Below are positions 37,858-48,529 of a DNA stretch of 64,000 bases, piece by piece. The stretch spans positions 7,626,001 to 7,690,000 of the forward strand of contig NC_067205.1 in assembly GCF_026262505.1 (NCBI RefSeq), read 5' to 3'. The notes beneath the pieces were generated by a model. The model did no database searches and was not told the origin of the DNA. It saw nothing but the letters and a program-made list of their open reading frames with translations. The translations under genes and the position numbers were made by a program. This DNA comes from Trichomonas vaginalis G3. Lineage: Eukaryota; Parabasalia; Trichomonadida; Trichomonadidae. Every line of letters starts with the position of its first letter. Position 1 is the first letter of the stretch.

Positions 37858-38130
37858 AATCTTCGACTCGATGAACTTGTCATCGAGTTATATTCCAGTG
37901 TTGTTCCTTCATTCCTGATTAAGTTGCAAATTAAAGGTCTGGATTCAGAGAGAAGTGTTAAAGTTATCAAAAAAGTCACAAGAGATTTCGAAGAAATGAC
38001 ACAATTTAAAAAAGTCGAATGCATCAGTATGCTTGAAGCTGTTCAGAAAGGTCTGAAAAATGATACACTTGATCCCAACATTGTTTACTCAACATTAAAA
38101 ATATTATTGCAAAGAAAACATTTGATTTAA
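37858..38130 (+). CDS. C-terminal ORF of the MULE-like element
   Basis: An open frame of about 90 codons leaving the array, with a normal protein-like composition (VIELYSSVVPSFLIKLQIKG, VKVIKKVTRDFEEMTQF) and ending KHLI at 38130. It has no own start after the array and could be a captured gene fragment. No domain recognised. Confidence 0.4.
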   Translation, partial: NLRLDELVIELYSSVVPSFLIKLQIKGLDSERSVKVIKKVTRDFEEMTQFKKVECISMLEAVQKGLKNDTLDPNIVYSTLKILLQRKHLI

Positions 38131-38342
38131 TAAACATTTAATTTATTATAATTAATTTTTTATTACAGTATAGTAAAAAATGCTATAAATAAATTATTAT
38201 ATTTTATTAAAATGTGACTTTTAATAGTAAGTGAATAAAATAAATCAGGAATTGGGAAAGAAATAAGGTTAATTAAAAATAATGAAAATTACAAGTTTAA
38301 GGTTAATGAAAAAGTGACAATGGGCGAGTTTGTCCCCCACTC
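38131..38342. other. AT-rich end of MULE-like element and right terminal repeat
   Basis: No gene. The right terminal inverted repeat (gaaaaagtgacaatgggcga ... cccactc, 38309-38342) closes the element. Confidence 0.65.
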
Positions 38343-39165
38343 TTCTTGTGTTTCACAATATAAAGGAGGAATTTCAAAAACTTATTTATTGATTAAAAGG
38401 TTTCAAAATATTGCTCAAAATCCCGATTGTGAGAAATAAAAAGAAGAAATTGCAAAAGAATTTGAAAATATAGAAGATTTGACAAAAGATCAAATTTTTG
38501 ACAATTTACAAAAAATAAAGCATCATCAAGTGGAAAAATTTATGATGGAATCAGGTTTATCTTCAAAAAGAGATTACAAACCAGCAGATCCACCTACCAA
38601 ATATCGTGCCATATCAAAGAATTTGATATGGCACTGCGATATTCATTACCTTCACGGTAATGTTTCTTTTCCATTTTTTGCCATATTGGATGATATGACA
38701 CGTAAAGTTCTCAAAACTAAATTATTGAAAAACAAGTCTTCCAACTCAACAGCGAAGGTTTTAAGAAAACTTTTAGAGGAGTTTATTCCTTACTGCATCT
38801 GGACCGATAACGGCGGTGAAAACCGCGGTGAATTCGGCCAGGTTATGCAGGAAAACGGAATAGTTTGGAAGCACACCTTGCCGTATATGCCAAGACAGAA
38901 CGGCAAGGTGGAGCGCCTGTGGCCAAGCTTAGAAAAGTTTTTGCCAGACGAGTTGGATGATATTCAACAAATCAAGGACTCAGTTCAGCAGTTCATTGAA
39001 AAATACAACAATACACCACATTTATCTCTCAATATTAATCCAAAAACAAATAGTAATTACACTCCTAACGAATTATTCGAAGTTTCAAAATTTTGGTACG
39101 AGCCAGAAATGCAAAAATGGGAGTTATATATCAAAGACGAATGGGTCTTAGCAAAATTTGAATAA
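38343..39165 (+). pseudogene. DDE (rve-type) transposase, main piece
   Basis: After the 10-bp duplication the frame continues with a helix-turn-helix-like stretch (YKGGISKTYLLIKRFQNI) and then a clear DDE integrase core: WHCDIHYLHG, IWTDNGGENRGEFGQVM and MPRQNGKVERLW supply the three acidic positions, followed by a tail ending at 39165. It resembles IS3/IS481-like and retroviral-type cores but not the Polinton integrases of this window, and it lacks their chromo-like tail. The core looks well kept; the gene as a whole is interrupted by the MULE-like element and at least one further break. Confidence 0.65.
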
Positions 39166-40725
39166 TTACATCATTTTAAATGACTACTAAACAATTTTAG
39201 TTATGATCAAATTTTATATATATTTTTGGATCAAATCCACTTTAATAGAATTTATATACTATTCATCTATTAGTAAACACTACCGTATATTATTTTTTAA
39301 GCTATCTTATTTTTTGAACTTTTATTCAAATCTTTGGTCGCAAGAAGAATTGCATGATAAATAAAAACATTTAATCAAAGTCAATTTTATTTTTCATATT
39401 CAAATGGACTGAGTGTTAACATTTAACATTTTTTGCTAATTGTCGTCAAAAATTAGGCGTAAAGCAAAAATTGATATTTCATATGGTTTTATGATAGATA
39501 AGCATTATATTCCCACTCATTATATTCGTAAATTTTGAGGTTTATCCTTCGCTTTTAAGATCATTGAATTTGATTTTTATATAAAATAGTTATATATTAG
39601 AAAATAATATGAGTTTATGTGATATTATTTTTCAGAAGATTTTGTGTTCTTCTTCAAAATTTTATTTTTTTTATTAAAAAGAATCTTTACAAAATATACA
39701 TTTACTTTAATTAATATTTAAAAACGTGCTCTATCAAAAGTTCCAAAAATTCAATATTTTAGCTTTTCTGAAGTGTCACTTTTGATGAATTTCTGTTTAC
39801 AACAAAATTAAAATCAAAATTCGAAAATATCTATTTTTCAAAACACGCATCCAGAAGCGAAAAAATTCGAAAAAATCATGTTCTTATAAAACTCGCCGAT
39901 TTTGCAATTTTTATGTGATTTGAAGTGATAGAATGTATTATCATCTTACTAAAACATATACTTTATTGTTACATTCACAAAATATTAATCAGAACACTAG
40001 GAAAAGTGGATTTTCGAAAAAATATGATAACGATTATTTGCAAATCGCCTCTCAATTTTGAGAGACTTTCAATTTTTACAGTGGACCCTTAAGTTTTATT
40101 TTACAATTTTTATCCGATTGGATGTTTGAAATATAAAACATGAATATTGATAAATATTTAAATTCTATAATTTAAAATTATTAAGGATGATTTGTCAGAT
40201 ATTCGTATTGAAAAAAGAATTTATCGGTTTTGATTAATTTTATGTCATTATCAATTTATCATTGTTTACTATTATATGTAATATTTTGAATTTATTTTTT
40301 CAATGTGCGGTTGCATTTAAAATTTTGATTATTGTTTTACACTTGATCTTGGCATAGTAAGCAATCGATAAAACTAATCATTTTAAAAAAAAACGCTCTC
40401 AATTCATAAAATTAATGCGTGGAACTATATTATATATGTTGGCAATATAGTGTTTTATAACATTTGAAATTTCTTTTCAATATTTAACGTGTTTCTATTC
40501 ATTATTAAAACAATCATTCAATCTTTTTTACACTTTACATTTACATCTTATTTGACGTTATTTTTCATTACTCGGATCTTATTAGTAATATTATTCATTT
40601 CAATTTTTCTTAAATTTTGTTCGATTTTATATACTCTTATAGATCATCTAATATCTAGTAATTTTTAAAAGAATCCATCAAAATTTCATATTAGTATTCA
40701 AAATTGACTTACAAAATTTATTTTT
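39166..40725. other. AT-rich host intergenic DNA
   Basis: No gene, repeat or RNA recognised in about 1.5 kb. Very AT-rich with homopolymer runs. The 3' side carries the promoter region of the next gene. Confidence 0.6.
40686..40690 (+). promoter_or_regulatory. Possible Trichomonas Inr (TCATA)
   Basis: TCATA fits TCA+1Y(T/A) and lies 38 nt before the ATG at 40726. Upstream distance is longer than usual, so weakly supported. Confidence 0.3.
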
Positions 40726-41805
40726 ATGAATATCCCTCGCGGAAATAAGCGTCGAACAAGTATGCCAGTTGTCGCACGCCAACTTTCTACACTCTTACAT
40801 AACAGAAAGAAGCTTTGTAAACCTACTTTTACTTCCAGGCGAGTTACAGAATCATTACCAAGTTTAAAGATTGAAGTGGTCATTAAAATTTATTCAAATT
40901 ATGGTAATACTGACTTGATTGGATGTTCATCAATTGGATTCTATGCTTCTGGAAACGAAAGACTTAAAGTTCTGAAATCAAAGCTGGAACCTTTTGAGGA
41001 TAAAGCCGAAAACCTTTGTCTTCTTACATCTGGAAACCTAATAAAGGGAAAGAATGATAAAATGTGGCAATTTTCATGGCCACTTCCAAATAACCTCCCA
41101 TTGAAACTCAAATTTACTTTGGATGGCAAGAGAGCTTTAGACTTTGTTAGAATTTGGCCACCAGAAGATCAATCCCTTGCTTTTAAAGATATAGAAATGA
41201 TTGTTAATGGAATAGTTGTCTATAGAGGTCAGTTAGAAGCTACATTGGGTGTTGATATCCCAACAAAGAAGGTTCCTCCAGCTACAAAACAGTTATTTAT
41301 AGAGAGCAACTCGCTTACACCGAAGTTTGATAAATACGGTTTCATGCCAATACGTAAAACAAAGAAAATCAGATTTATCTTTCTTAACTGTTACGACAAT
41401 GACGAATTCTACACCATACAAAACATTACATTATACAATGAGAATATGGAGAAAATCAGTTCCGAACATTTTCTGTTGTTTTCTGAAAATTTTACAATCG
41501 AAAAAAATCCAGCTATGATTTTTGACGAAGCGAAGAATACAGAGAATGCAAATTGGTACGGAAAGGCGAATAACGGAATCCCATCATTCGAAATTGAATT
41601 CATACTTCCGACCATAATTGCAGCGATATCAATTGGTAGCGTCACCATTAAAAATATCATTATACAGATTAATGGTGATAATGTCTACTTCGGACGCTTG
41701 CCTCGTCCTGTTGAAGATCCAATTAACGATAAAATTGTTGAAAAGACAATCCACCTGGTTGATCAATCTGATACTCTTGCAGGGAAGCTTGACATGAAAA
41801 GCTAA
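40726..41805 (+). CDS. KATNIP/DUF4457-like protein
   Basis: 359 residues, host gene. Residues about 45-170 follow the DUF4457 pattern found in katanin-interacting protein (KATNIP/KIAA0556): IEVVIKIYSNYGNTDLIG with an SSIGFYASG turn, LTSGNLIKGKNDKMWQF, and VRIWPPEDQSLAFKDIEMIV followed by NGIVVYRGQLEA. A second, weaker copy occupies about residues 205-345 (IRFIFLNCYDNDEFYTIQNI, IIIQINGDNVYFGRLPRP). KATNIP-type proteins act at ciliary bases and with microtubule-severing katanin; Trichomonas is flagellated. Basic N-terminus (RGNKRRTS). Assigned from pattern memory, not a search. Confidence 0.6.
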   Translation: MNIPRGNKRRTSMPVVARQLSTLLHNRKKLCKPTFTSRRVTESLPSLKIEVVIKIYSNYGNTDLIGCSSIGFYASGNERLKVLKSKLEPFEDKAENLCLLTSGNLIKGKNDKMWQFSWPLPNNLPLKLKFTLDGKRALDFVRIWPPEDQSLAFKDIEMIVNGIVVYRGQLEATLGVDIPTKKVPPATKQLFIESNSLTPKFDKYGFMPIRKTKKIRFIFLNCYDNDEFYTIQNITLYNENMEKISSEHFLLFSENFTIEKNPAMIFDEAKNTENANWYGKANNGIPSFEIEFILPTIIAAISIGSVTIKNIIIQINGDNVYFGRLPRPVEDPINDKIVEKTIHLVDQSDTLAGKLDMKS

Positions 41806-43846
41806 TCTGTACGAATATATTTCATGAAAGAATTAATTTTTTGTTATTTTTTTGTTTAAATTATTATGTTATTTTATGTAATTGTTGTCCATTTTTTCTA
41901 TAGATATCTTTAATGTCTTGAAATTACTAATTTGAAAGATATCATTTAATCAAAAAATTAATGATCTAGGAGATGAGATCATCTCATTGAAAGAAAAATT
42001 AGATATCTTTCAAACGAATGTTAAAATCAATAAGTATGAATGGAGAATTTTTTCTGGAAAATTTTCGATTTGAAGTAGTTAATTCATCAATCGCAATCAT
42101 AGCCATTTAACTCAATTTCCAGAACCTTATCATATTTGCTCTGATATATCATCGATATATGTAGGTAAAAGTGCAATTCTATATGATTTGACAGATACGT
42201 TTAGATATAGTATAATTGTATTCTCAAATAATAAATGACAGTATATGTATGGTCAATGAAATTTATTTATGTTTCTGTGCGAATTCAATGATTCGAATAG
42301 AGGAATCCGGTTTGATGTAAACTTAGTGTGGTCGTGTATATATTTAATTATAGGAATCTTGTGCTTAGAATTTGGAGCAATATAATTAATGAGAGATTTG
42401 AAATTATTTTGAAAAAAAAATGTAATTCATCATTAAAAAATATAGAAACAAAACATTGCATATTTGTGTTTATTGTTCAAAAATACAAAGATTTGAAAAA
42501 AAAAATCAATGAAAAAAAATCAAATGATAAAAAACTAATTATATTAAATTTGGGTATTTCTAATAGATGTGAAATTGTTTCTTAATTTTTCCCGAAAAAT
42601 ACGCCGTTACCAATGATTTCAAATAAAAAATTAAAATTTCAAAATAAATAAGAATGTAAAAAAAGAGAAATGTTTAAAAATGAAATTGAATTAAAATATA
42701 AATTGAGTTAAATAATGGATAAAAGTGTCGATGATGAGGTAATAAAATTTTATATTAAACGTTGAATTTTGAAAAAATAAACATATGAACGGTTATATTC
42801 AATCTTAAAAATGATTTAATTATATAATTTGATTATAAAACAATAATTGAATAAATTTAGACGATGATTTTGCCTTTGACCATTTTGTTATTTCAAATTT
42901 GTGGTCTTTCAAAATTTTTTTTGAAATAAATTTGGAGAATTCCATAAAATTATATGTTAAGACCATGTGATTAGAATTATATGATATAATCAGTGTTCAA
43001 CTTTTGAATCCAAAAATATTGAGAGGTATATTTTGTTTTATATATAATATAGATTGTAATTTATTAGAAAATATATTAAATAAAGCAAAAGAATAATTTA
43101 AAATCTTAATGATTTGTGAGAATATTTCCGTTTTTCTCAATAATTTCATGATTGAATTTGATGTTCAGTAATTGATGATTTTTGAAAAATATCACAAATT
43201 AAGCATTGAAATCAGTATGTTGCTTAAAGTATACAAGAGGAACATAGAGGAACTCATAATTTACAGACTTATTTAAAGAATACGAATTATTGAAATTTAT
43301 AACCTATAAAATTAATACTATTTCATTATAGAGGATACCCTAATATATACAATCGATTAAATTTAATAATTTCAATTTCATTCTAAAATAAATAATCAAG
43401 AAAAACAAGCAAAAATCAACAAAAAAATCGAAGTTGCATTCAAAGTTATTACCAAATAACATGATGATAACTTAATTTCAAAAAATAAAAAATGATTTCC
43501 AATCAGTTTTTATTTTCTTTCAAACAAATTCATTAAGCTATTACCATAACAGTATTGATGCTACAAACAAATAATTTATTTTCGAATTTTATTTTCATTC
43601 TCGATTTTTTATATTTTTCTCTATTCAAAAATACAAAAATTATTCTAAACAATATAAAGGTCAAAAATACTCTAACTAGCGAAAAATGCTTTCAAAAATT
43701 TTTCATCAAAAAAAAATTGAAAGTCAGATAAATTTTTGAGAGAAATTTTCAAAACCATAAAATATATAAATAATATATCATAATCATTCACATACATATG
43801 CAAATAAATTGATATCAAATAAAAAAACTAAAGATACAATAATTTT
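41806..43846. other. AT-rich host intergenic DNA
   Basis: About 2 kb without a convincing gene. A Lys/Asn-rich open frame at 42328-42585 reflects base composition. No repeats or RNA genes recognised. Confidence 0.6.
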
Positions 43847-44305
43847 TTAATGATTATTCAACAATTGACTAACATCTGTAATATCAATATGAAAGCTACT
43901 ACTTGGTGCAATACTCATTGGTTTAATACTACTTAATGTATTAATATTGAGAGTGGAAATCTTAACAAGTTCACTTGCGGCAAAAATTGGTAAGTATGGA
44001 TAAACTATTTTCCAATTTTCGGCAAACCAGCAGATAAGTGCACTTCTATTGCGCTTAGCAAGTCGATCAATATTCAAATCTAATTTTTGAGCAATTTTTG
44101 TAGCAAGTGACAGTAGATTTGTTACCGTCATATGATCGCCATATAACTTCTCCAAGTAGGCTGCTACGTAGTCCATCTGAATTCCAGCTTGGGAAATTCT
44201 ATTCTTTATTTTTTCATAATCGCGTTTGCTTTGGCTTGTTTTCCTCTTATGCTTATTAACACTTCTTGTTTGTATGATATCTTTGATCAATTTTGGGTCG
44301 AACAT
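43847..44305 (-). CDS. 152-aa host protein, function unknown
   Basis: MFDPKLIKDIIQTRSVNKHK..., with a basic N-terminus (NKHKRKTSQSKRDYEKIKNR) and helical middle (VAAYLEKLYGDHMTVTNLLS, RSALICWFAENW). GC content and codon use stand out from the surrounding AT-rich DNA, which supports coding. The basic start and helical body would suit a DNA-binding protein, but no domain is recognised. No Inr seen near the ATG. Confidence 0.55.
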   Translation of the reverse strand: MFDPKLIKDIIQTRSVNKHKRKTSQSKRDYEKIKNRISQAGIQMDYVAAYLEKLYGDHMTVTNLLSLATKIAQKLDLNIDRLAKRNRSALICWFAENWKIVYPYLPIFAASELVKISTLNINTLSSIKPMSIAPSSSFHIDITDVSQLLNNH

Positions 44306-45668
44306 TCCCTCTATCTTTCAATACAAAGAATTAAATAGGTAATTTTCTGTAGTTTACATCATTTAAAAAAAATAAAGGTCTTCACAAAATATTTAGATTT
44401 TGATTTTTAAGTATTGGTATATATTCATATCCCGTTTTATAGCTAACATTTTAATTTGGTTGGTTATGCTTTCAAATATTTATGTCCGCTTATCAGAAAA
44501 TTATAGATACAAAATGTTGACACAATACATTTAACTTATTAATAATGGATATTACATTAATAAAATTTTTGATTCAATATTTTGCAAAAATATAAGTTTA
44601 CTAAAGTATTCAAATTGGTGTTCTTTGGCCGATATTCTAAAAATAATTTTACGATATGTTTTCAATTCCCAAATTCAATTAAATTCAGAAAAATTATATT
44701 ATAAGTACAACATCTATATAACGCCTCCTCTTTTACATAAATTGATTTTATTGAGAAGATAACAAAAACAAAATTCTTACGCGCATACAAACGAAATTCT
44801 GACTGTAGTATTACTTACTTATATCGTTATCTAACTATAAAAATTTGGATATTTAGTTCTAATTCATGAAATTTATGACAGATTGATTTGACTGTTTCGA
44901 AAAATATATTATTATCATGTTATTGGAGCAGACCGCTGAAGATTGAATTGATGACAAGGTAAGGTGTCAAAGAATTTTTAATAAATTTGTTTTCAAATTT
45001 CAAATGAAAAGATATGAACCTAATATGCATTAAAATTGTTTCTATTGAATGACATCATAGTTGATGATATGAATCGAATAGAGTATTCGGTTTTAAATTG
45101 ACCAAACACCTATAAAAAAAATTGAGATCAAATTGCCTGATTTATAGAAGTCTTTTTAATTTTATTATAAAGTCATTATGCATGTGTACCTTGTTTAGAA
45201 ATTCTGGGCTTAATTACTATTTTTCAAATAGAATTACACAAAAATAGATCTTTATACTCCAAAATAAAACTTATCTGTTTGTAGATGAAATCTGATTCAC
45301 TTCCATTGATAATTTTATTTTGAATATAATACCATATACAAGAACCTATTTGGCTTTCAAAATTTTCTGCTTTATTGCCAACAAATTATATATTAAATCA
45401 GAATTGGGTTAAAACGCATTTGAAAAATTGAGAATATCTATTGAAGCATTAGTAACATAATGACATGCAATATTAATAATCATCATATCATCTATGATTT
45501 TGCTATTAATTTTGCTTTTTTGTGGCAATACATGAAACCAGTTTTTTAATAAATCGATAGATCACTTCTTTAGACTCTGTTTAATATATAAACCCAGCAT
45601 AGAAAAATGTGATTTTTTAAAAAAATAATAATTTGTTTAATAACTACAAAAAAATAGGATGATTGTAC
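44306..45668. other. AT-rich host intergenic DNA
   Basis: No gene, repeat or RNA recognised in about 1.35 kb. Confidence 0.6.
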
Positions 45669-46424
45669 TTACATGGGCCAGAAGAATTGGAAATCGTCAT
45701 AAGGGATCAATGTTAAATTCAATTGGAAATCGTCACTTATTTCCATAGAATTTGCAAAGGCCGGGCTTGACTCAACTGTGGGAAAGAAATCGCACTCGAT
45801 CTCTTTCTTTTGGGAAAAAAGAGAGTCTCCTTTTCTATTTTTGACGACTTTTGTTGTTTCGTTGCAGAAGAAGTATGCAATGAACTTGTAGTTCGAGTTC
45901 TTCTTCGTGAAAAGAACAATGAACTGGTCACTTCCGTTTGAGGCAGATAATAAATGGAATTTCATGAATGGGATTGATTTTGATATCTTTGTGATGTCAA
46001 TGAAACCAAATCGTTCATATTGTGATATACATGAACTGAAATAATCTGTGAAGGAAGAAATTATGGCTTCTTCGGTTAATTTATTGTCTCCAAAGCTATT
46101 TGAGATTGAAATGGATTTAAGATATGGCTCAAGCAATGAGAAATTGCGCTGGATGGTCATATAGAGCAAATTTTTATCTCTTAATGTGTCTCTAGTGATC
46201 TTTGGGAAATTTGGATATTCCTTTGATATAGCACTGAGAAGACTTGCTATAACAGTGACTTGGATACCTTTGAGATAGGTATTTCTGAAATTCTGTAATG
46301 TTGAACCATCAATTTCTGGATCTTTCTGAGAAATCATTTCAAATGTCCTTAACATGCTGGCCTTGTCTCCCTTGCACCTAAGTTTAGACTTGCGGATCTT
46401 GAAGTCAACTTCTGGAGATAACAT
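45669..46424 (-). CDS. 251-aa host protein with aromatic C-terminal tail
   Basis: I place the start at the ATG at 46424 (MLSPEVDFKIRKSKL) because TCATTTA, a good Inr, ends about 11 nt before it; the frame is open slightly further without an ATG. Mostly helical to about residue 150, then strands (FHLLSASNGSDQFIVLFTKK), and ending DDFQFFWPM. A short aromatic tail after a folded domain recalls the C-terminal tail of the Trichomonas initiator-binding protein IBP39, which contacts RNA polymerase II, but I see no clear IBP39 DNA-binding domain. Treated as unknown. Confidence 0.55.
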   Translation of the reverse strand: MLSPEVDFKIRKSKLRCKGDKASMLRTFEMISQKDPEIDGSTLQNFRNTYLKGIQVTVIASLLSAISKEYPNFPKITRDTLRDKNLLYMTIQRNFSLLEPYLKSISISNSFGDNKLTEEAIISSFTDYFSSCISQYERFGFIDITKISKSIPFMKFHLLSASNGSDQFIVLFTKKNSNYKFIAYFFCNETTKVVKNRKGDSLFSQKKEIECDFFPTVESSPAFANSMEISDDFQLNLTLIPYDDFQFFWPM

Positions 46425-46433
46425 CAATAATAA

Positions 46434-46440
46434 ATGATAC
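46434..46440 (-). promoter_or_regulatory. Inr-type core promoter (TCATTTA)
   Basis: Fits TCA+1YTW on the minus strand, about 11 nt upstream of the chosen start of the 251-aa gene; this spacing is usual in Trichomonas. Confidence 0.6.
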
Positions 46441-46442
46441 AA

Positions 46443-47650
46443 GGGAAGTTCCCCGGTGTCTCAATTGTTTCACCCGTGTAAACTATTGAAATTGATTCAA
46501 AAATTGAATTGAAACGGAAATATTTATAGACGTCAAAATTTCATCCACGAGGAAATTCACTTTTCAAGTAAAAGGGAACTTGCTTTTTCAGAAATCCGTT
46601 GGGAGAATAAATAAATCGTATAATATTACATTGAGAAAATACAAACAATATCATTTGGAGAAGGTGTCATCTCCTACAGAAAATAAAATTAATTATTGAT
46701 TCAAAAGTTAGCATCTGATAAACAATAAACGTCTATAATATCGGAGTGGCATTCGAATTAAAGTCTATTTTTGTGTTCTGAAAGGTGAGGAAGAAATTTG
46801 GATAAAGAAGTTGGAAAACTTCATTTTACTTACGAATTAGGATTAACATATTTAAAAGTTTGCGAAAGTTAAAAAGAAATGAATTGTCAGATCAAACCTG
46901 GTTGAAAAATATATGAGAATTTTAAAAATTGACCAATCTTTCTCAGTAATGATGGGTTTATTGTATACTTGTTCTATCAATTCGGAGTATATTGAGAAAA
47001 GTAGATATTTCACATTAATATATAGGACCTGATAAGTGATAACTTCTTTCCGAATTATAATGAAGGAAAACCAATTCAGAGGAGGTTGTATTTTGCAGGG
47101 TTATAGTAAAAGACTTTGATTAATGAGTTTAATTGATAAATGACCGGTATATGATTGAAAAATGCTGCTAAACTTAATTTAGTTCAATGAATTATTGCAT
47201 ATTCATATCCTGTAGTTGATTGGTTAACAGATTTGAGTAAAGCCTTCGTTCATCAATTCAAAACTGTCAAGTTGAAATTTTTATGTTGCAATCTAATAAT
47301 CCTCATTAATGAATATTTTATTGATTTTTTTTTTAATTTATAAAATTCAAAATAAAATAATCTTTCAAATAAGGGTTTGGCCATCACAAAAATTGTTTGC
47401 TGGATGTTTATTTGTGATTCATTGTGAGTGCTACAAATAATATTTAGATCATCAAAAATTGAATACATAAAAAACTGCCAGGGAAATAATTTGATATGAA
47501 TGTTCGAAAAATATATCATTAAACATTCTTCGATGATCAGGAATTTTAACATTTGGTGTGATTATTTTTTGTGATATGACGATTATTGGTTGTGTTATCA
47601 ATTAGCGGTTCTTCGAAGAATATTTGAGAAGATTACTTTTATATACAAAT
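46443..47650. other. Host intergenic DNA
   Basis: About 1.2 kb between divergent host genes. It is less AT-rich near 46450-46620. No gene recognised; the Lys/Phe-rich open frame at 47253-47552 is compositional. Confidence 0.55.
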
Positions 47651-47657
47651 TCATTAA
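47651..47657 (+). promoter_or_regulatory. Inr-type core promoter (TCATTAA)
   Basis: TCATTAA fits the Trichomonas Inr. Its A+1 at 47653 is 10 nt before the Myb gene ATG, giving the very short 5' UTR typical of this organism. Confidence 0.7.
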
Positions 47658-47662
47658 ATATC

Positions 47663-48175
47663 ATGAACTATCCCCAATTCGCCTATAACCAATATTATGG
47701 ACAAATCCCAATGCCAATGCAGCAGATGTACATTCCAATGCCACAGGAAGAACAAACAAAGAAAAACTACGTTGTCAAGGGCCCTTGGTTATTAGAAGAA
47801 GACGAGTGCCTTAGACGCGCCGTATCAATGTCCTCACCAATTCTCTGGGATGTTGTTGCAAAGTCCGTCAGAGGAAGAACTCCAAAGCAGTGCAGAGAAA
47901 GATGGATGTACAGACTTCAACCAGAATTAAAGAAGACTCACTTCGAAAAATGGGAAGATGAATTAATTTTTGAGCAAAAGAAGAAGATTGGCAACAGATG
48001 GACACAAATAGCACTTCAATTGCCAGGAAGAACATCATGCTCTGTTAAAAATAGATGGTATACTGTTTTACGTAACAAATATAGGGATGTTTCCGATGAA
48101 AACAACTCTTCTGACCATAATACTTGTCCTGCGGCCTATTCTATTGATTCCTTGTTGAATTCAAAGAATTTGTAA
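47663..48175 (+). CDS. Two-repeat Myb-like DNA-binding protein
   Basis: 170 residues starting MNYPQFAYNQYYGQ. The ATG at 47663 is chosen because it follows the Inr by 10 nt; an upstream in-frame start would precede the Inr. Repeat one (about residues 38-88) has GPWLLEEDECLRRAV, W in ILWDVVAKSV and RTPKQCRERWMYRL; repeat two (about 95-140) has WEDELIFEQKKKIG, RWTQIALQLPGRT and SVKNRWYTVLRNK. This is the R2R3 form of the small Myb factors that regulate Trichomonas promoters. Gln/Met/Pro-rich N-terminus. The stop overlaps TAAA, the polyadenylation signal form of this organism. Confidence 0.85.
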   Translation: MNYPQFAYNQYYGQIPMPMQQMYIPMPQEEQTKKNYVVKGPWLLEEDECLRRAVSMSSPILWDVVAKSVRGRTPKQCRERWMYRLQPELKKTHFEKWEDELIFEQKKKIGNRWTQIALQLPGRTSCSVKNRWYTVLRNKYRDVSDENNSSDHNTCPAAYSIDSLLNSKNL

Positions 48176-48471
48176 ATTGTTTATTTTTTGTTTGGAAAAT
48201 AATCGTTCTTTATTTTTAATTAGCGGATCTTTCTTTCAATTTTTTGAGTTATAAGATATTATTTTTAAGCCAAATAAAAATACTTTTTAGTTTGATTTTT
48301 ACAAATTATTATTAGAATGGTTCAATAAATATATCAACGATATTGATTTTTTTGTTCTTTTGAATGAAATTTTATTGTCAACGTTTCAAAATATAAAAAT
48401 GAGGTTATTTATTAATTACTTCGTTAATAATACATCGAATATATGTGGACTTCATAAAAAAAAGGTAGTGG
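48176..48471. other. AT-rich spacer
   Basis: About 300 bp downstream of the Myb gene with no feature recognised, up to the GC-rich repeat unit at 48472. Confidence 0.6.
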
Positions 48472-48529
48472 GGCTTCCAGGCGCGTTGCGCCCTCTAGCC
48501 CTGAAGATGTTTAGTATAAATGAAGTTTT
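48472..48529. repeat. GC-hairpin repeat unit, first copy
   Basis: ggcttccaggcgcgttgcgc followed by a spacer and agtataaatgaagtttt. The core aggcgc-gtt-gcgcc is a perfect hairpin. A second copy follows at 49294-49360, after the 740-bp insertion. Confidence 0.75.

Larger units (their letters stand above)
22897..38342. mobile_element. MULE-like DNA transposon hosting Polinton C
   Basis: Left terminal repeat gagaaagggacagactagcc (from 22897) and right terminal repeat ending cccactc at 38342 are inverted copies over about 35 bp (shared inner part cccattgtcacttttt). Identical 10-bp target duplications flank them; 9-11 bp is the Mutator-like range. Without Polinton C the element is about 1.7 kb: a short ORF at the left, about nine 121-bp tandem units, an ORF of about 90 codons at the right. 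No transposase is recognised, so it is probably non-autonomous. Confidence 0.65.

Noticed and set aside
42328-42585. 85-aa open frame in host intergenic DNA
   Set aside because: Lys/Asn/Ile-rich low-complexity product expected from AT-rich DNA; no Inr and no conserved context.
46425-46442. Non-ATG start of the 251-aa host gene
   Set aside because: It needs a TTG start; the Inr and the downstream ATG at 46424 fit Trichomonas gene structure better.
47253-47552. 99-aa open frame on the minus strand
   Set aside because: Phe/Ile/Lys-rich, overlaps the promoter side of the Myb gene, no Inr at its start. Compositional.
39166-48471. rRNA or further RNA genes in the host segment
   Set aside because: No conserved rRNA, tRNA box pairs or snRNA-like sequence could be recognised by eye.
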